From Rhizobium bangladeshense (lineage in GTDB: Bacteria > Pseudomonadota > Alphaproteobacteria > Rhizobiales > Rhizobiaceae): DNA of 64,000 bases. The DNA is taken from assembly GCF_001662075.1 (NCBI RefSeq), contig NZ_LYPL01000001.1, forward strand, positions 310,001-374,000, read 5' to 3'. The notes beneath the pieces were generated by a model. It ran no database searches, was not told the origin of the DNA, and saw only the letters and a list, made by a program, of their open reading frames with translations. Numbering within the stretch: the first letter of the stretch is position 1; each line of letters begins with the position of its first letter. The translations under genes and the position numbers were made by a program. Shown here one piece after another: positions 24,229-32,921 of this stretch.

Positions 24229-25248
24229 ATGAAGACGAGACGGATCGGCAGGACCAAGCTCGAAGTGACCGAAATCAGCTATGGGGCGGCGCCCTTGGGC
24301 GGTCTCTACCGGGCCTGCCCGCGCGAGCAGGCGATGGAAACCCTGCAGGCAGCCTGGGACAGCGGCATCCGCTATTTCGATGTCGCCCCCTGGTACGGGC
24401 TCGGCCTTGCGGAACGGCGCGTCGGCGATTTCCTGCGCGATCAGCCGGATGGCTCCTACGTGCTCTCCACCAAGGTCGGCCGGCTGCTGCGGCCGGTGCC
24501 GACGGGGACGGTGCCTGACTACAGCTATGTCGACCCGCTCTCCTTCGATGCCGATTACGGCTATTCCTATGACGGCATCATGCGCTCGGTCGAGTTCAGC
24601 TATGCACGCCTCGGCCTCAACCGCATCGACATTCTCTATGTGCACGATATCGGCGTCTATACGCATGGTGCGGCAAAGAACGCAGTCCACCAGAAGCAAT
24701 TGCTCGATTCCGGCGTGAAGGCGCTGGAAGAGCTGAAATCTTCCGGCGCGATCTCCGCCTTCGGCCTCGGCGTCAACGAAGTGCCCGTCTGCCTCGACGT
24801 CATGCGTCACGCCGATCTCGACTGCATCCTGCTTGCCGGCCGCTACACGCTGCTCGACCGTTCGGCGGTCGCCGAACTGCTGCCGCTCTGCCGTCGGAAG
24901 GGGACCTCGCTCGTGATCGGCGGCGTCTTCAACTCCGGCATTCTCGCCACCGGCCCTGTGCCCGGCTCGCATTTCGACTATATGCCTGCAAGCGAGGATG
25001 TGCTTGCCAAGGTCGGCGCGATGGAGGCGATCGCGAAGCGTCATGGGGCGCCGCTGGCGGCTGCCGCCATGCAGTTTCCGCTGCGCGATCCGATCGTCGC
25101 CTCGGTGCTGATCGGCACGGCGAAGCCTTCGAGCCTGACGCGCAACATGGAGACCGTGGAGCCGCCGCTACCCGATAGCATCTACGCCGAATTCGAACCC
25201 TATACGCTGATCGCGCCGCCGCTTGGCGCCGAAGCGGTCCGGGTCTGA
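24229..25248 (+). CDS. Aldo-keto reductase, L-fucose/aldose 1-dehydrogenase type
   Basis: 339 residues of the D-threo-aldose (L-fucose/L-galactose) 1-dehydrogenase group of aldo-keto reductases, oxidising the free sugar to its lactone with NAD(P). The tetrad is visible: D and Y in YFDVAPWYGLGLAE, K in LSTKVG, H in LYVHDIG. The C-terminal cofactor region contains SVLIGTAKP. GAGGAGG lies four bases before the ATG at 24229; a GTG one codon earlier is too close to it. It follows the dehydratase gene by 40 bases, in the same operon. Confidence 0.85.
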   Translation: MKTRRIGRTKLEVTEISYGAAPLGGLYRACPREQAMETLQAAWDSGIRYFDVAPWYGLGLAERRVGDFLRDQPDGSYVLSTKVGRLLRPVPTGTVPDYSYVDPLSFDADYGYSYDGIMRSVEFSYARLGLNRIDILYVHDIGVYTHGAAKNAVHQKQLLDSGVKALEELKSSGAISAFGLGVNEVPVCLDVMRHADLDCILLAGRYTLLDRSAVAELLPLCRRKGTSLVIGGVFNSGILATGPVPGSHFDYMPASEDVLAKVGAMEAIAKRHGAPLAAAAMQFPLRDPIVASVLIGTAKPSSLTRNMETVEPPLPDSIYAEFEPYTLIAPPLGAEAVRV

Positions 25249-25258
25249 GGGAGAAGAT

Positions 25259-25708
25259 ATGCTTAAAGGAATTCATCCGCTGCTCGGTCCCGATCTGCTC
25301 CATGCGCTGAAGACCATGGGGCACGGCGACGACATCGTCATATCGGACGCCAATTTTCCCTCGGGCTCGATGGGTCCGCCGGTGATCCGCGCCGACGGCG
25401 TCAGCGCCACCGACATGGCCGAGGCTATCCTGACCCATATGCCGCTCGATACCTTCGTGCCGGAAACGGCATGGCGGATGGAGGTGGTCGGCGATCCCCA
25501 GGCCGTGCCCGAGGTCTGCGCCGAGTTCCAGCAGATCATCTCGCGGCGCGCCGGCGATTTCTCCATCGTCCCGGTGGAGCGTTTTGCCTTCTACGCGATG
25601 GCGCGCAAGGCCGCCTATATCGTCGCAACAACGGAATTCCGGCTGTACGGCAACCTGATTTTGAAAAAGGGCGTCGTGCATCCCCATGAGGTTGAGTTCG
25701 GCCGATAG
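25259..25708 (+). CDS. FucU/RbsD-family sugar mutarotase
   Basis: 149 residues of the L-fucose mutarotase / ribose pyranase family, which interconverts anomers or ring forms of sugars for downstream enzymes. The N-terminal LKGIHPLLGPDLLHALKTMGHGDDI carries the active-site HGD. The C-terminal FAFYAMARKAAYIVATTEFRLYGN contains the expected Tyr/Glu/Arg/Asn residues. Strong GGGAGAAG precedes the ATG by two bases. It lies 10 bases after the aldo-keto reductase gene. A paralogue is at 56708-57181. It supports an L-fucose-like substrate. Confidence 0.85.
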   Translation: MLKGIHPLLGPDLLHALKTMGHGDDIVISDANFPSGSMGPPVIRADGVSATDMAEAILTHMPLDTFVPETAWRMEVVGDPQAVPEVCAEFQQIISRRAGDFSIVPVERFAFYAMARKAAYIVATTEFRLYGNLILKKGVVHPHEVEFGR

Positions 25709-25824
25709 CTATTTTAGGTTATCGTGGTATTGAAATAAAATCAGTAGCTTGGGAGGAGTTTTCCGCAGTAAAAAAGCGCAACTGATGCCCTTGCAATTTG
25801 ATTGCGCCTCGGCTAGCTTCTGCC

Positions 25825-25850
25825 TGCAAATGTTTTTTATCGATAAAAAC
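25825..25850. promoter_or_regulatory. Candidate operator before the sugar binding-protein gene
   Basis: TGCAAATG followed by a perfect 16-base palindrome TTTTTATCGATAAAAA (25834-25849), about 65 bases before the binding-protein start. It aligns with 22577-22603. Shared control of the catabolic and transport operons by one regulator is implied. Confidence 0.55.
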
Positions 25851-25913
25851 CTTCCGCCAGCGTTCAGCGGTCCGGTTTATTGGAGGAGAACGCATCCTGA
25901 GAGGAGAACCCTT

Positions 25914-26903
25914 ATGAGCATCGTGAAATCCCTTTTGTCCCGCCGCGCCTTCACCGCGCTGGCAGGCGCCGCCGTCATCGCCACGGCGATGCCGGTCACG
26001 TCCTTCGCCGCCGATGTGACGATCCCGATCATCGTCAAGGACACGACGTCCTTCTACTGGCAGATTGTTCTGGCCGGCGCCCGCAAGGCCGGCAAGGATC
26101 TCGGCGTCAACGTGCCGGAACTCGGCGCCCAGGCCGAATCCGACATCAACGGTCAGATCAGCATTCTTGAGAACGCCGTTGCCGGCAAGCCGGCCGCCAT
26201 CGTCATCTCGCCGACGGAATTCAAGGCCCTCGGCAAGCCGATCGACGAGGCGGCCAAGTCGGTTCCGATCATCGGCATCGATTCGGGCGCCGACTCCAAG
26301 GCGTTCAAGTCGTTCCTGACGACCGACAACGTCCAGGGCGGCCGCATCGCCGCCGACGGTCTTGCCGCCGCCATCAAGGAGATGACGGGCAAGGAAGAAG
26401 GCGACATCGTCATCCTCACCAACCTTCCCGGCGTCGGCTCGCTGGAGCAGCGCCGCGAAGGCTTCCTGGATCAGGTGAAGACCAAATATCCCGGTCTCAA
26501 GGTCATCGCCGACAAGTATGGCGACGGCCAGGCGACCACCGGCCTCAACATGATGACCGACCTGATCACAGCCAACCCGAACCTCGTTGGCGTCTTCGCC
26601 TCGAACCTCATCCTGGCGCAGGGTGTCGGCCAGGCGATCGCCGAAAACAAGCTCGGCGACAAGATCAAGGTCATCGGCTTCGACAGCGACGACAAGACGG
26701 TGGGCTTCCTCAAGGACGGTGCGATCGCCGGCCTCGTCGTCCAGGACCCCTATCGCATGGGCTATGACGGCATCAAGACCGCGCTTGCCGTCTCCAAGGG
26801 CGAAAAGGTTCCTGAGAATGTCGATACCGGCGCCAACCTCGTCACCAAGGCGAACATGGCGGATCCGAAGATCGACGCACTGCTGAACCCGAAGATCAAG
26901 TAA
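25914..26903 (+). CDS. Sugar ABC transporter binding protein (RbsB-like)
   Basis: 329 residues. A signal peptide with an SRRAF twin-arginine-like motif ends at SFAA-D. The mature part is a periplasmic binding protein type 1 (peripla_BP_4): ISILENAVAGKPAAIVISP, then GIDSGAD, and the hinge-side KVIGFDSDDKTVGFLKDG. GAGGAGAACC precedes the ATG at 25914. It is the first gene of the transporter operon and is followed by a strong hairpin. Sugar specificity is not readable; neighbours suggest L-fucose, L-galactose or similar. Confidence 0.9.
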   Translation: MSIVKSLLSRRAFTALAGAAVIATAMPVTSFAADVTIPIIVKDTTSFYWQIVLAGARKAGKDLGVNVPELGAQAESDINGQISILENAVAGKPAAIVISPTEFKALGKPIDEAAKSVPIIGIDSGADSKAFKSFLTTDNVQGGRIAADGLAAAIKEMTGKEEGDIVILTNLPGVGSLEQRREGFLDQVKTKYPGLKVIADKYGDGQATTGLNMMTDLITANPNLVGVFASNLILAQGVGQAIAENKLGDKIKVIGFDSDDKTVGFLKDGAIAGLVVQDPYRMGYDGIKTALAVSKGEKVPENVDTGANLVTKANMADPKIDALLNPKIK

Positions 26904-26916
26904 GCAAGACAGACAA

Positions 26917-26950
26917 GCCGCGCCGGCTTCAAAAACCGGCGCGGCTTTTT
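26917..26950 (+). terminator. Intercistronic terminator/attenuator
   Basis: GCCGCGCCGG (26917-26926) pairs with CCGGCGCGGC (26936-26945), followed by TTTTT. It sits between the binding-protein and ATPase genes. Partial termination here would make binding protein in excess over the membrane parts. Confidence 0.8.
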
Positions 26951-27010
26951 CCATCCGTGGTATGGTTACCAGGGGATGGAGAGCAGACGTGACAAGAGGA
27001 GGAGAGGTCC

Positions 27011-28564
27011 ATGATCGGACTGGAAGAGGTCAGTCATCGCCATGATGACAGCGCCACGCTGAAAGAAGCCAACCGCATTCCCGCCGGAACGCCTATCCTC
27101 GAACTCAAGGGCCTGCAGAAAAACTACGGTCATGTGCAGGCGCTGAAACCGGCGACGCTGACCTTCCTGGCCGGAGAGATCCACGCCATCGTCGGCGAAA
27201 ACGGCGCGGGCAAATCCACTCTCATCAAATTGCTGACCGGCGTCATCACCCGCACGGCCGGCGAGGTGCTGTGGTGCGGCCATCCCGTCGGGCTGTCGAC
27301 GCCGAACGAGGCGATCGCCCGCGGCATCAACGCCGTGCACCAGGAAGTCGTGCTCTGCCCGCACTTGACGGTCGCCGCCAACCTTTTCCTCGGCGACGAG
27401 GTCAACCGTTACGGCCTGATGCGCAAGAAACAGATGGAGAAGATGGCGCAAGCCGTTCTCGACGATCTCGGCTTCGGCCTGCCGGCGGGCGCGCTGTTAA
27501 GCTCGCTGACGATCGGCCAGCAGCAGCTGGTGGCGACGGCGCGGGCGGCGATGCGCGGCACGCAGTTCCTGATCTTCGACGAACCGACGGCCTATCTGAC
27601 GCGCCAGGAATCGGCGCAGCTCTTCAAGCTGATCCGCCGGCTGCAGGGCGAAGGCGTCACCATCGTCTATATCAGCCACCGCATGGAGGAAGTGTTCGAA
27701 CTCGCCGACCGTGTCTCGGTGCTGCGCGACGGCACGCATGTCGGCACGCGGCTGATCGGCGAGACCAACGATGCCGAGCTGATCGCTTTGATGATCAACC
27801 GCTCGATCGAGCAGATCTACCACAAGGAAGAGATTGCGATCGGCGAGACGATCGTCGCGGTCAAGGGTCTTTCGGGTCCGGGCTTCGAGGACGTGTCGCT
27901 CAGCGTCAAAGCCGGACAGATCGTTGGACTCTACGGGCTGATCGGCGCCGGCCGCAGCGAATTCGCGCTCGGGCTCTACGGACGCCAGCCAATCAGCTCC
28001 GGTGAGATCGAGTGGATGGGCAAACGTGTCGATATCCGCAACGAACGCACCGCGATGGAACTCGGCATTGCGCTGGCGCCGGAAAGCCGGCGCGACCAGG
28101 GGCTCTGCCTCAACTTGCCGATCGGCCTCAACATCAACCTGCCGGTCTTCGGGCGCCTCAGCCAAGGGCCGGTGATCAGTCATGCGCGCGAATCGGCCAA
28201 TGCCGACAGGCAAATCCGCGATCTCAGCATTAAGACGCCGAGCCGGCGCGTGCCGGCCTCCAGCATGTCCGGCGGCAACCAGCAGAAGATCGTCATCGGC
28301 AAGTGGCTGAGCCACGGCGCAAGGCTGTTCATCTTCGACGAGCCGACCGTCGGCGTCGATGTCGGCACCAAGGCGGAAATCTACCGGCTGTTTGCCAAGC
28401 TTCTCAAGGAGGGGGCCGGCATCATCCTGATCTCCTCCTACCTGCCCGAGGTTTACGAACTGGCCGACCGGCTGCACGTCTTCCGCGGCGGCAGGCTCGT
28501 CGCCAGCCATGATTTCCACGCGGCGACGCATGAACAAGTGCTCAGCGAAGCGATCGGCGTCTGA
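27011..28564 (+). CDS. Sugar ABC transporter, dual ATPase
   Basis: 517 residues with two ABC cassettes, as in RbsA/MglA. The first has Walker A GENGAGKSTL, signature LTIGQQQLVATARAAM and Walker B FLIFDEPTAYLT. The second, from about residue 275, has a degenerate P-loop (GLIGAGRSE) and signature MSGGNQQKIVIGKWL, as usual for the family. GGAGGAGAGG precedes the ATG at 27011. It energises the permease encoded at 28592. Confidence 0.93.
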   Translation: MIGLEEVSHRHDDSATLKEANRIPAGTPILELKGLQKNYGHVQALKPATLTFLAGEIHAIVGENGAGKSTLIKLLTGVITRTAGEVLWCGHPVGLSTPNEAIARGINAVHQEVVLCPHLTVAANLFLGDEVNRYGLMRKKQMEKMAQAVLDDLGFGLPAGALLSSLTIGQQQLVATARAAMRGTQFLIFDEPTAYLTRQESAQLFKLIRRLQGEGVTIVYISHRMEEVFELADRVSVLRDGTHVGTRLIGETNDAELIALMINRSIEQIYHKEEIAIGETIVAVKGLSGPGFEDVSLSVKAGQIVGLYGLIGAGRSEFALGLYGRQPISSGEIEWMGKRVDIRNERTAMELGIALAPESRRDQGLCLNLPIGLNINLPVFGRLSQGPVISHARESANADRQIRDLSIKTPSRRVPASSMSGGNQQKIVIGKWLSHGARLFIFDEPTVGVDVGTKAEIYRLFAKLLKEGAGIILISSYLPEVYELADRLHVFRGGRLVASHDFHAATHEQVLSEAIGV

Positions 28565-28591
28565 GCCGGAAGAATACGAGGGAGAAAATTC

Positions 28592-29566
28592 ATGACTGCC
28601 ACCCCCACCGAAATCGTCGCGCCGCCGCCCCGCCGGAAAATGAACATCCTGTTCGGCCTGACCCTGATCGGGCTCTTGATCTTCCTCTGGATCGTGCTCG
28701 GCTTCGTCACCCCCAGCTTCTGGACGCCGCTCAACATTTCCAACCTGCTGCGTCAAGGCGCGATGACGGCGATCCTGGCGCTCGGCCAGACCTTCGTCAT
28801 CATTACCGCCGGCATCGACCTGTCGGTCGGCGCGATCGTCGGCTTCTGCACCGTCATCATCGCCTGGCTGTTGCAGGCGGGCGTGCCGCTCTGGGCGGCG
28901 ATCGTGTTGACGCTCGCCATGGGAGTCGCGATCGGCGCCTTCCACGGCTTCGGCATCGTCCATATGGGCCTGCCGCCATTCATCATCACGCTGGCGACCC
29001 TGACGTCGCTGCGCGGCATCGGCCTGCTGATCACCAACGGTTCGACGATCAGCATCACCGACGAAAGCTTCAGCAATTTCGCCCGCGCCGATTTCCTCGG
29101 CATTCCGAGCCTGTTCTGGATGGTCATCCTGGTGGCGGTGCCGTCCTTCGTCTTCCTGCATTTGAGCCGCTGGGGCCGTTATCTCTTCGCCGTCGGCTCC
29201 AACGCCGAAGCGGCGCGCCTTTCCGGCGTCAACGTCAAGGGCATGATCTATCTTGCCTATATCCTCTCGGCCGGCTTCGCCGCCTTCGTCGGCGTGCTGC
29301 TCGCCTCGCGCATCGCCATCGGCAATGCGACGCAGGCCGACGGCTGGGAACTGCAGGCGATCGCCTCCTCGGTCATCGGCGGCACCAGCCTGTTCGGCGC
29401 GGTCGGCTCGGTGCACGGCCCGCTGATCGGCGCCTTCATCCTCGCCACCATCAACAACGGCGCCAACCTTCTGAACGTCAACTCCTTCTGGCAGCGCATC
29501 ATCACCGGTCTGCTGATCATCGTGATCGTCTTCTTCGACCAGCTGCGCCGCCGCAAGAGCAATTGA
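28592..29566 (+). CDS. Sugar ABC transporter permease (RbsC-like)
   Basis: 324 residues with eight to ten hydrophobic segments and the family motif GIDLSVGAIVGF, then ARLSGVNVKGMIYLAYILSG-like loop (EAARLSGVNVKG) that contacts the ATPase. GAGGGAGAAAA precedes the ATG at 28592. It lies 27 bases after the ATPase gene. Completes the importer with the genes at 25914 and 27011. Confidence 0.92.
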   Translation: MTATPTEIVAPPPRRKMNILFGLTLIGLLIFLWIVLGFVTPSFWTPLNISNLLRQGAMTAILALGQTFVIITAGIDLSVGAIVGFCTVIIAWLLQAGVPLWAAIVLTLAMGVAIGAFHGFGIVHMGLPPFIITLATLTSLRGIGLLITNGSTISITDESFSNFARADFLGIPSLFWMVILVAVPSFVFLHLSRWGRYLFAVGSNAEAARLSGVNVKGMIYLAYILSAGFAAFVGVLLASRIAIGNATQADGWELQAIASSVIGGTSLFGAVGSVHGPLIGAFILATINNGANLLNVNSFWQRIITGLLIIVIVFFDQLRRRKSN

Positions 29567-29575
29567 GAAACACAG

Positions 29576-29602
29576 AGAAGCCGGTCGGACAGGCCGGCTT
29601 CT
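29576..29602 (+). terminator. Hairpin between permease and dehydrogenase genes
   Basis: AGAAGCCGG (29576-29584) pairs with CCGGCTTCT (29594-29602), followed by TCAATTT. It may lower expression of the dehydrogenase relative to the transporter. Confidence 0.55.
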
Positions 29603-29629
29603 TCAATTTCCAGGAATGCGAGACCTGTC

Positions 29630-30649
29630 ATGAAAGCAGTTGTTTGCCGCGAGCCCGGCGTGCTCGAGATCGTCGAACGGCCATCCCCCGCCGCGCCGGC
29701 GCCCGGCTGGGTGCGGCTTGCCGTCAGCCATGTCGGCATCTGCGGCACGGATTATCATATCTTCGAGGGCAAACATCCCTTCCTCGAATATCCGCGGGTG
29801 ATGGGACACGAAATCTCGGCGACCGTGCTGGAAGCCGGTGACGCCGTGGATTTGACGGCCGGCACGCCGGTCATCGTCAATCCCTACCTCTCCTGCGGCC
29901 AATGCATCGCCTGCCGCCAGGGCAAGCCGAATTGCTGCACGAACATCAAGGTGCTCGGCGTTCATACGGACGGGGCATTCTGCGAGGAGATCTCGGTTCC
30001 CGCAGGCAATCTCTATCCCGCCGAGGGGCTGAGCCTGGAGGCGGTGGCGACGGTCGAGTTCCTGGCGATCGGCGCCCATGCGGTGCGGCGATCGCTGGCC
30101 AACGCCGGCGCGCGGTCGCTCGTCATCGGCGCCGGGCCGATCGGGCTCGGGACAGCGATCTTCTCCCGTATCGCGGGGCATGAGGTGACGCTGCTCGACA
30201 CCAGCACCGAGCGGCTGCAGATGGCGGCCGAACGTTTCGGCTTCACCTCCGGCATCGTCGCCAATGAAGGGACAGCCGAGGCCGTGCGGGAAAAGACCGA
30301 TGGGGACGGTTTCGACGTGGTCTTCGACGCGACGGGTTACGGCCCATCAATGGAAAAAGCCTTCTCTTTCGTCGCCCATGGCGGCGCGCTGGTACTGGTC
30401 AGCGTCGTCAAGGACGATATCCGCTTCTCCGACCCGGAATTCCACAAGCGCGAAATGATGCTGATCGGCAGCCGCAACGCCACCCGCGCCGATTTCGAAC
30501 ATGTGGCGGCTTCGATCGCCAAGGGGCTGGTGCCGGTGGATAAACTGATCACCCATCGCACGACGCTTGCCGATGCGCCGCGCGATCTCGCCCGCTGGGC
30601 GCATGAGAAGAGCGGGCTGATCAAGGCAGTGATCCGGGTTGGGGGCTAG
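29630..30649 (+). CDS. Zinc-dependent sugar-acid/alcohol dehydrogenase
   Basis: 339 residues of the medium-chain dehydrogenase family, close in style to L-galactonate/threonine dehydrogenases (YjjN/Tdh). Catalytic-zinc residues are C38 (VGICGTDYH) and the GHE motif (MGHEIS). The structural-zinc set CGQCIACRQGKPNCC follows, and the Rossmann nucleotide site is VIGAGPIGLG. It probably oxidises a sugar acid in the pathway of this region. It follows the permease gene by 63 bases with a hairpin in between. Confidence 0.87.
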   Translation: MKAVVCREPGVLEIVERPSPAAPAPGWVRLAVSHVGICGTDYHIFEGKHPFLEYPRVMGHEISATVLEAGDAVDLTAGTPVIVNPYLSCGQCIACRQGKPNCCTNIKVLGVHTDGAFCEEISVPAGNLYPAEGLSLEAVATVEFLAIGAHAVRRSLANAGARSLVIGAGPIGLGTAIFSRIAGHEVTLLDTSTERLQMAAERFGFTSGIVANEGTAEAVREKTDGDGFDVVFDATGYGPSMEKAFSFVAHGGALVLVSVVKDDIRFSDPEFHKREMMLIGSRNATRADFEHVAASIAKGLVPVDKLITHRTTLADAPRDLARWAHEKSGLIKAVIRVGG

Positions 30650-30969
30650 GATACAGCGCCCAAGATGCGCGCGGAGTGCTCGGCGTGGATACTCGAGTCA
30701 AGCCCGAGTATGACGGAGAGTGGGGAAACCCATGCGGCAAGAGGCGGGACGTTCGGAGGAATCCCAGCAAAATGCGGGGCGGTTTTGTGTGCGGATCGCT
30801 TAAACAAAGACGGTAATTCCAATAAAACCACAGGCGTTTGCGGTCCTTGCCGCACGCGCTCCCCCACACTCCGTCGTCCTCGGGCTTGACCCGAGGACCC
30901 ATGCGGCAAGCACTGCATTCGCGTTTCAAAAGCGCAAAACGGTTACCCTCCGCAAATCGCGGCGCTCCG
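30650..30969. other. Intergenic repeat region
   Basis: A 320-base gap between convergent genes, largely made of the repeat pair at 30689-30898. No gene is supportable. Confidence 0.6.
30689..30898. repeat. Paired palindromes of a second mosaic-repeat type
   Basis: Palindrome 30689-30711 (ATACTCGAG / CCCGAGTAT arms, one mismatch, loop TCAAG) and palindrome 30876-30898 (GTCCTCGGG / CCCGAGGAC, loop CTTGA). Each is flanked on one side by CCATGCGGCAAG. The loop and arm style (TCGGGCTTGACCCGA) is common in rhizobial intergenic mosaic elements. Confidence 0.55.
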
Positions 30970-31695
30970 CTAACCCGCAGCCGCAATTACCCTGCACATC
31001 TCCCTAACCACCGCGACATCCGTCCTATTGCTGCTCTTCGCCTCGAAACCAAAGGCGACCGCACGTGGATCGACGCTGTCGACCGGCGAGCTGCAGGACC
31101 CATGCACCTCGCGGGCGCCGGTTGCCTGCAAGATGGCCCCGACATTGGCGGGGCGGATGCCGCTGCCGGGCATGATGGAAATGCGGCCGGCGGCCTTTGC
31201 CGACAGGCGTTTCAGGGTTTCGATTCCGTCGGCGGCCTTCAGCGCGCAGCCGGAGGTCAGAACGCGTTCGCAGCCGAGCTCGACCGCCTGTTCCAGCGCC
31301 TGATCGGCATCCGGCACCAGATCGAAGGCCCGATGCAGCGTCGAGCCGAGGCCGGAAGCATGCGCCTTCAGGCGGTGAATCAGCGGTATGTCGAGCCTGC
31401 CGTCCGGCCGGTTGGCGCCGATGACGACGCCGGCAAGGCCGGCGGCGCGCACGGCGTCGATATCGAGCAGCATCGCTTCCTCGTCAGCGCTGCCGAAGAT
31501 GAAGGGGCCAGCATGCGGGCGGATCATCGCATAGACCGGGATCGGCGCCCTGGCGGCGATCCGCATCAGGCTCGGCAGCGGCGTCAGGCCGCCGAGCTCC
31601 AGCGCCGAGCAGAGCTCGATGCGGCCGGCGCCGCCTTCGATCGCGGCGGCAAGGCCCTCGGCGCTGTCGACGCAGACTTCCAGCAGGATCGTCAT
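30970..31695 (-). CDS. cutC: CutC-family TIM-barrel protein
   Basis: 241 residues matching the CutC family: LEVCVDSAEGLAAAIEGGAGRIELCSALELGGLTPLPS, YAMIRPHAGPFIF, STLHRAFDL, and ILTSG-like RVLTSGCAL. The family was linked to copper homeostasis, but the role is disputed and an enzymatic function on sugars has been suggested elsewhere. The start overlaps the upstream LysR gene by four bases (ATGA) with GGAGAG inside that gene. Co-transcribed with that regulator. Confidence 0.88.
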   Translation of the reverse strand: MTILLEVCVDSAEGLAAAIEGGAGRIELCSALELGGLTPLPSLMRIAARAPIPVYAMIRPHAGPFIFGSADEEAMLLDIDAVRAAGLAGVVIGANRPDGRLDIPLIHRLKAHASGLGSTLHRAFDLVPDADQALEQAVELGCERVLTSGCALKAADGIETLKRLSAKAAGRISIMPGSGIRPANVGAILQATGAREVHGSCSSPVDSVDPRAVAFGFEAKSSNRTDVAVVREMCRVIAAAG

Positions 31696-32921
31696 GCTGC
31701 GCTCTCCCTGACTGCGTCGGTTTTCGCGACGGCTTCCGACGTTATTCTTGCCGCCGCCGCGATGATGACGGCGCAGGCATCGGCGGCCGCTTTGCGGTGG
31801 TTGAAGGCGACGTGATAGGACATCGGCAGGTGCTCGTCGAGATCGACGATGCGCACCTTGCCGGCAATCGGCATGGCGCTGACCCGGCCGAGGAAGGAAA
31901 CGTAACCGTGATTGGCGACGAGGTCGACGATCACGGGCAGCGAATCCGCCGCGGTGATATCGCGGCTGCGCAGGCGTCGGTCGGGTGCACGCTCGGCGCT
32001 GAAGGCCATGGCCGCATGGCCGAGGCCGGTGCGCGGGCTCGGCATGCAGATCGCATGGGCGGCGACGAGATCGGCGACCGTCGTTTCTGTACTGTGCGCC
32101 GGAGCGATCACCACCATGTCGGTCTGCAGCAGTTCGCGATGGCGGAAGCCTTCCAGGCCGAAGACCGAATCCAGGATCGCCACATCGATGCGGCCGCTCT
32201 TCAGCGCCTCGCGCAGATCGTCGGCGGTCATCGAGACCAGCGAGATCGCATTGTTGCTGCGGCGCGCATTCCACTCGGAGACCAGCAGGCCGAGGCAGCG
32301 CGCCACCCAGCTTTCCGATCCGGTCGGGATGATCGAGCCGATGCGCAGCGACCGGGCGGTGCGGCGATAGCGCTCGTCGGCCGCCGATTTCAGATCATCC
32401 CAGGACTGGCTGATCGCCATGAAGATCTGGTAGGCGCGCCTGCCCTCCTCCGTCAGCACCGAACCCTGCGCCTGCCGCTCGAACAGCCGGCGGCCGAGGA
32501 ATTTCTCAAGATTGGCAAGCTGGAGCGAAAGCTGCGGCTGACCGAGATGAAGGCGGCGGGCAGCGCGGTTGATGCTGCCCTGATCGGCGACCTCAAGAAA
32601 CCGTTCGATCGCGACGATCTTGACGGGAATGCGGGCGGCCCAGGCCTCATCGATCCCGCCGGCGCCGACTCGGCCGGCGAATTGGCAGAGTTCGCCGAGC
32701 GCGACCGTGATCGGCTCCAGGCCCTCGAGCACGCCGCCGCCTGCGATCAACGTGACCAGCTCGCCGGAAGCGCGTTCCGTCAGCTTCATCGCCAGCTCGG
32801 TCTCGGCATTGCGGATGGCCGCAGACACTGTGGAGGGCGACAGCTGGAAGCGGCGCGCGGTCTCGCGGACCGAAGCCGAGGTCAGGACGTGGCTGATTAT
32901 GAACAGGGCGCCGAGATGCAA
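31692..32921 (-). CDS. LysR-type regulator with two helix-turn-helix units
   Basis: 409 residues, about 100 longer than usual LysR proteins. A first HTH-like unit lies at about 17-60 (VRETARRFQLSPSTVSAAIRNAETELAMKLTER). The canonical LysR domain is at about 102-160 (IERFLEVADQGSINRAARRLHLGQPQLSLQLANLEKFLGRRLFER). The substrate-binding domain follows at about 185-395. The whole is one uninterrupted frame. It is coupled to cutC and probably acts on a nearby promoter. The ligand is unknown. Confidence 0.82.
   Translation of the reverse strand: MHLGALFIISHVLTSASVRETARRFQLSPSTVSAAIRNAETELAMKLTERASGELVTLIAGGGVLEGLEPITVALGELCQFAGRVGAGGIDEAWAARIPVKIVAIERFLEVADQGSINRAARRLHLGQPQLSLQLANLEKFLGRRLFERQAQGSVLTEEGRRAYQIFMAISQSWDDLKSAADERYRRTARSLRIGSIIPTGSESWVARCLGLLVSEWNARRSNNAISLVSMTADDLREALKSGRIDVAILDSVFGLEGFRHRELLQTDMVVIAPAHSTETTVADLVAAHAICMPSPRTGLGHAAMAFSAERAPDRRLRSRDITAADSLPVIVDLVANHGYVSFLGRVSAMPIAGKVRIVDLDEHLPMSYHVAFNHRKAAADACAVIIAAAARITSEAVAKTDAVRESAA

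Noticed and set aside
27497..29416. 639-codon open frame antisense to the sugar ATPase and permease
   Set aside because: Its length reflects codon bias of the opposite strand; it crosses two well-supported genes and has no domain.
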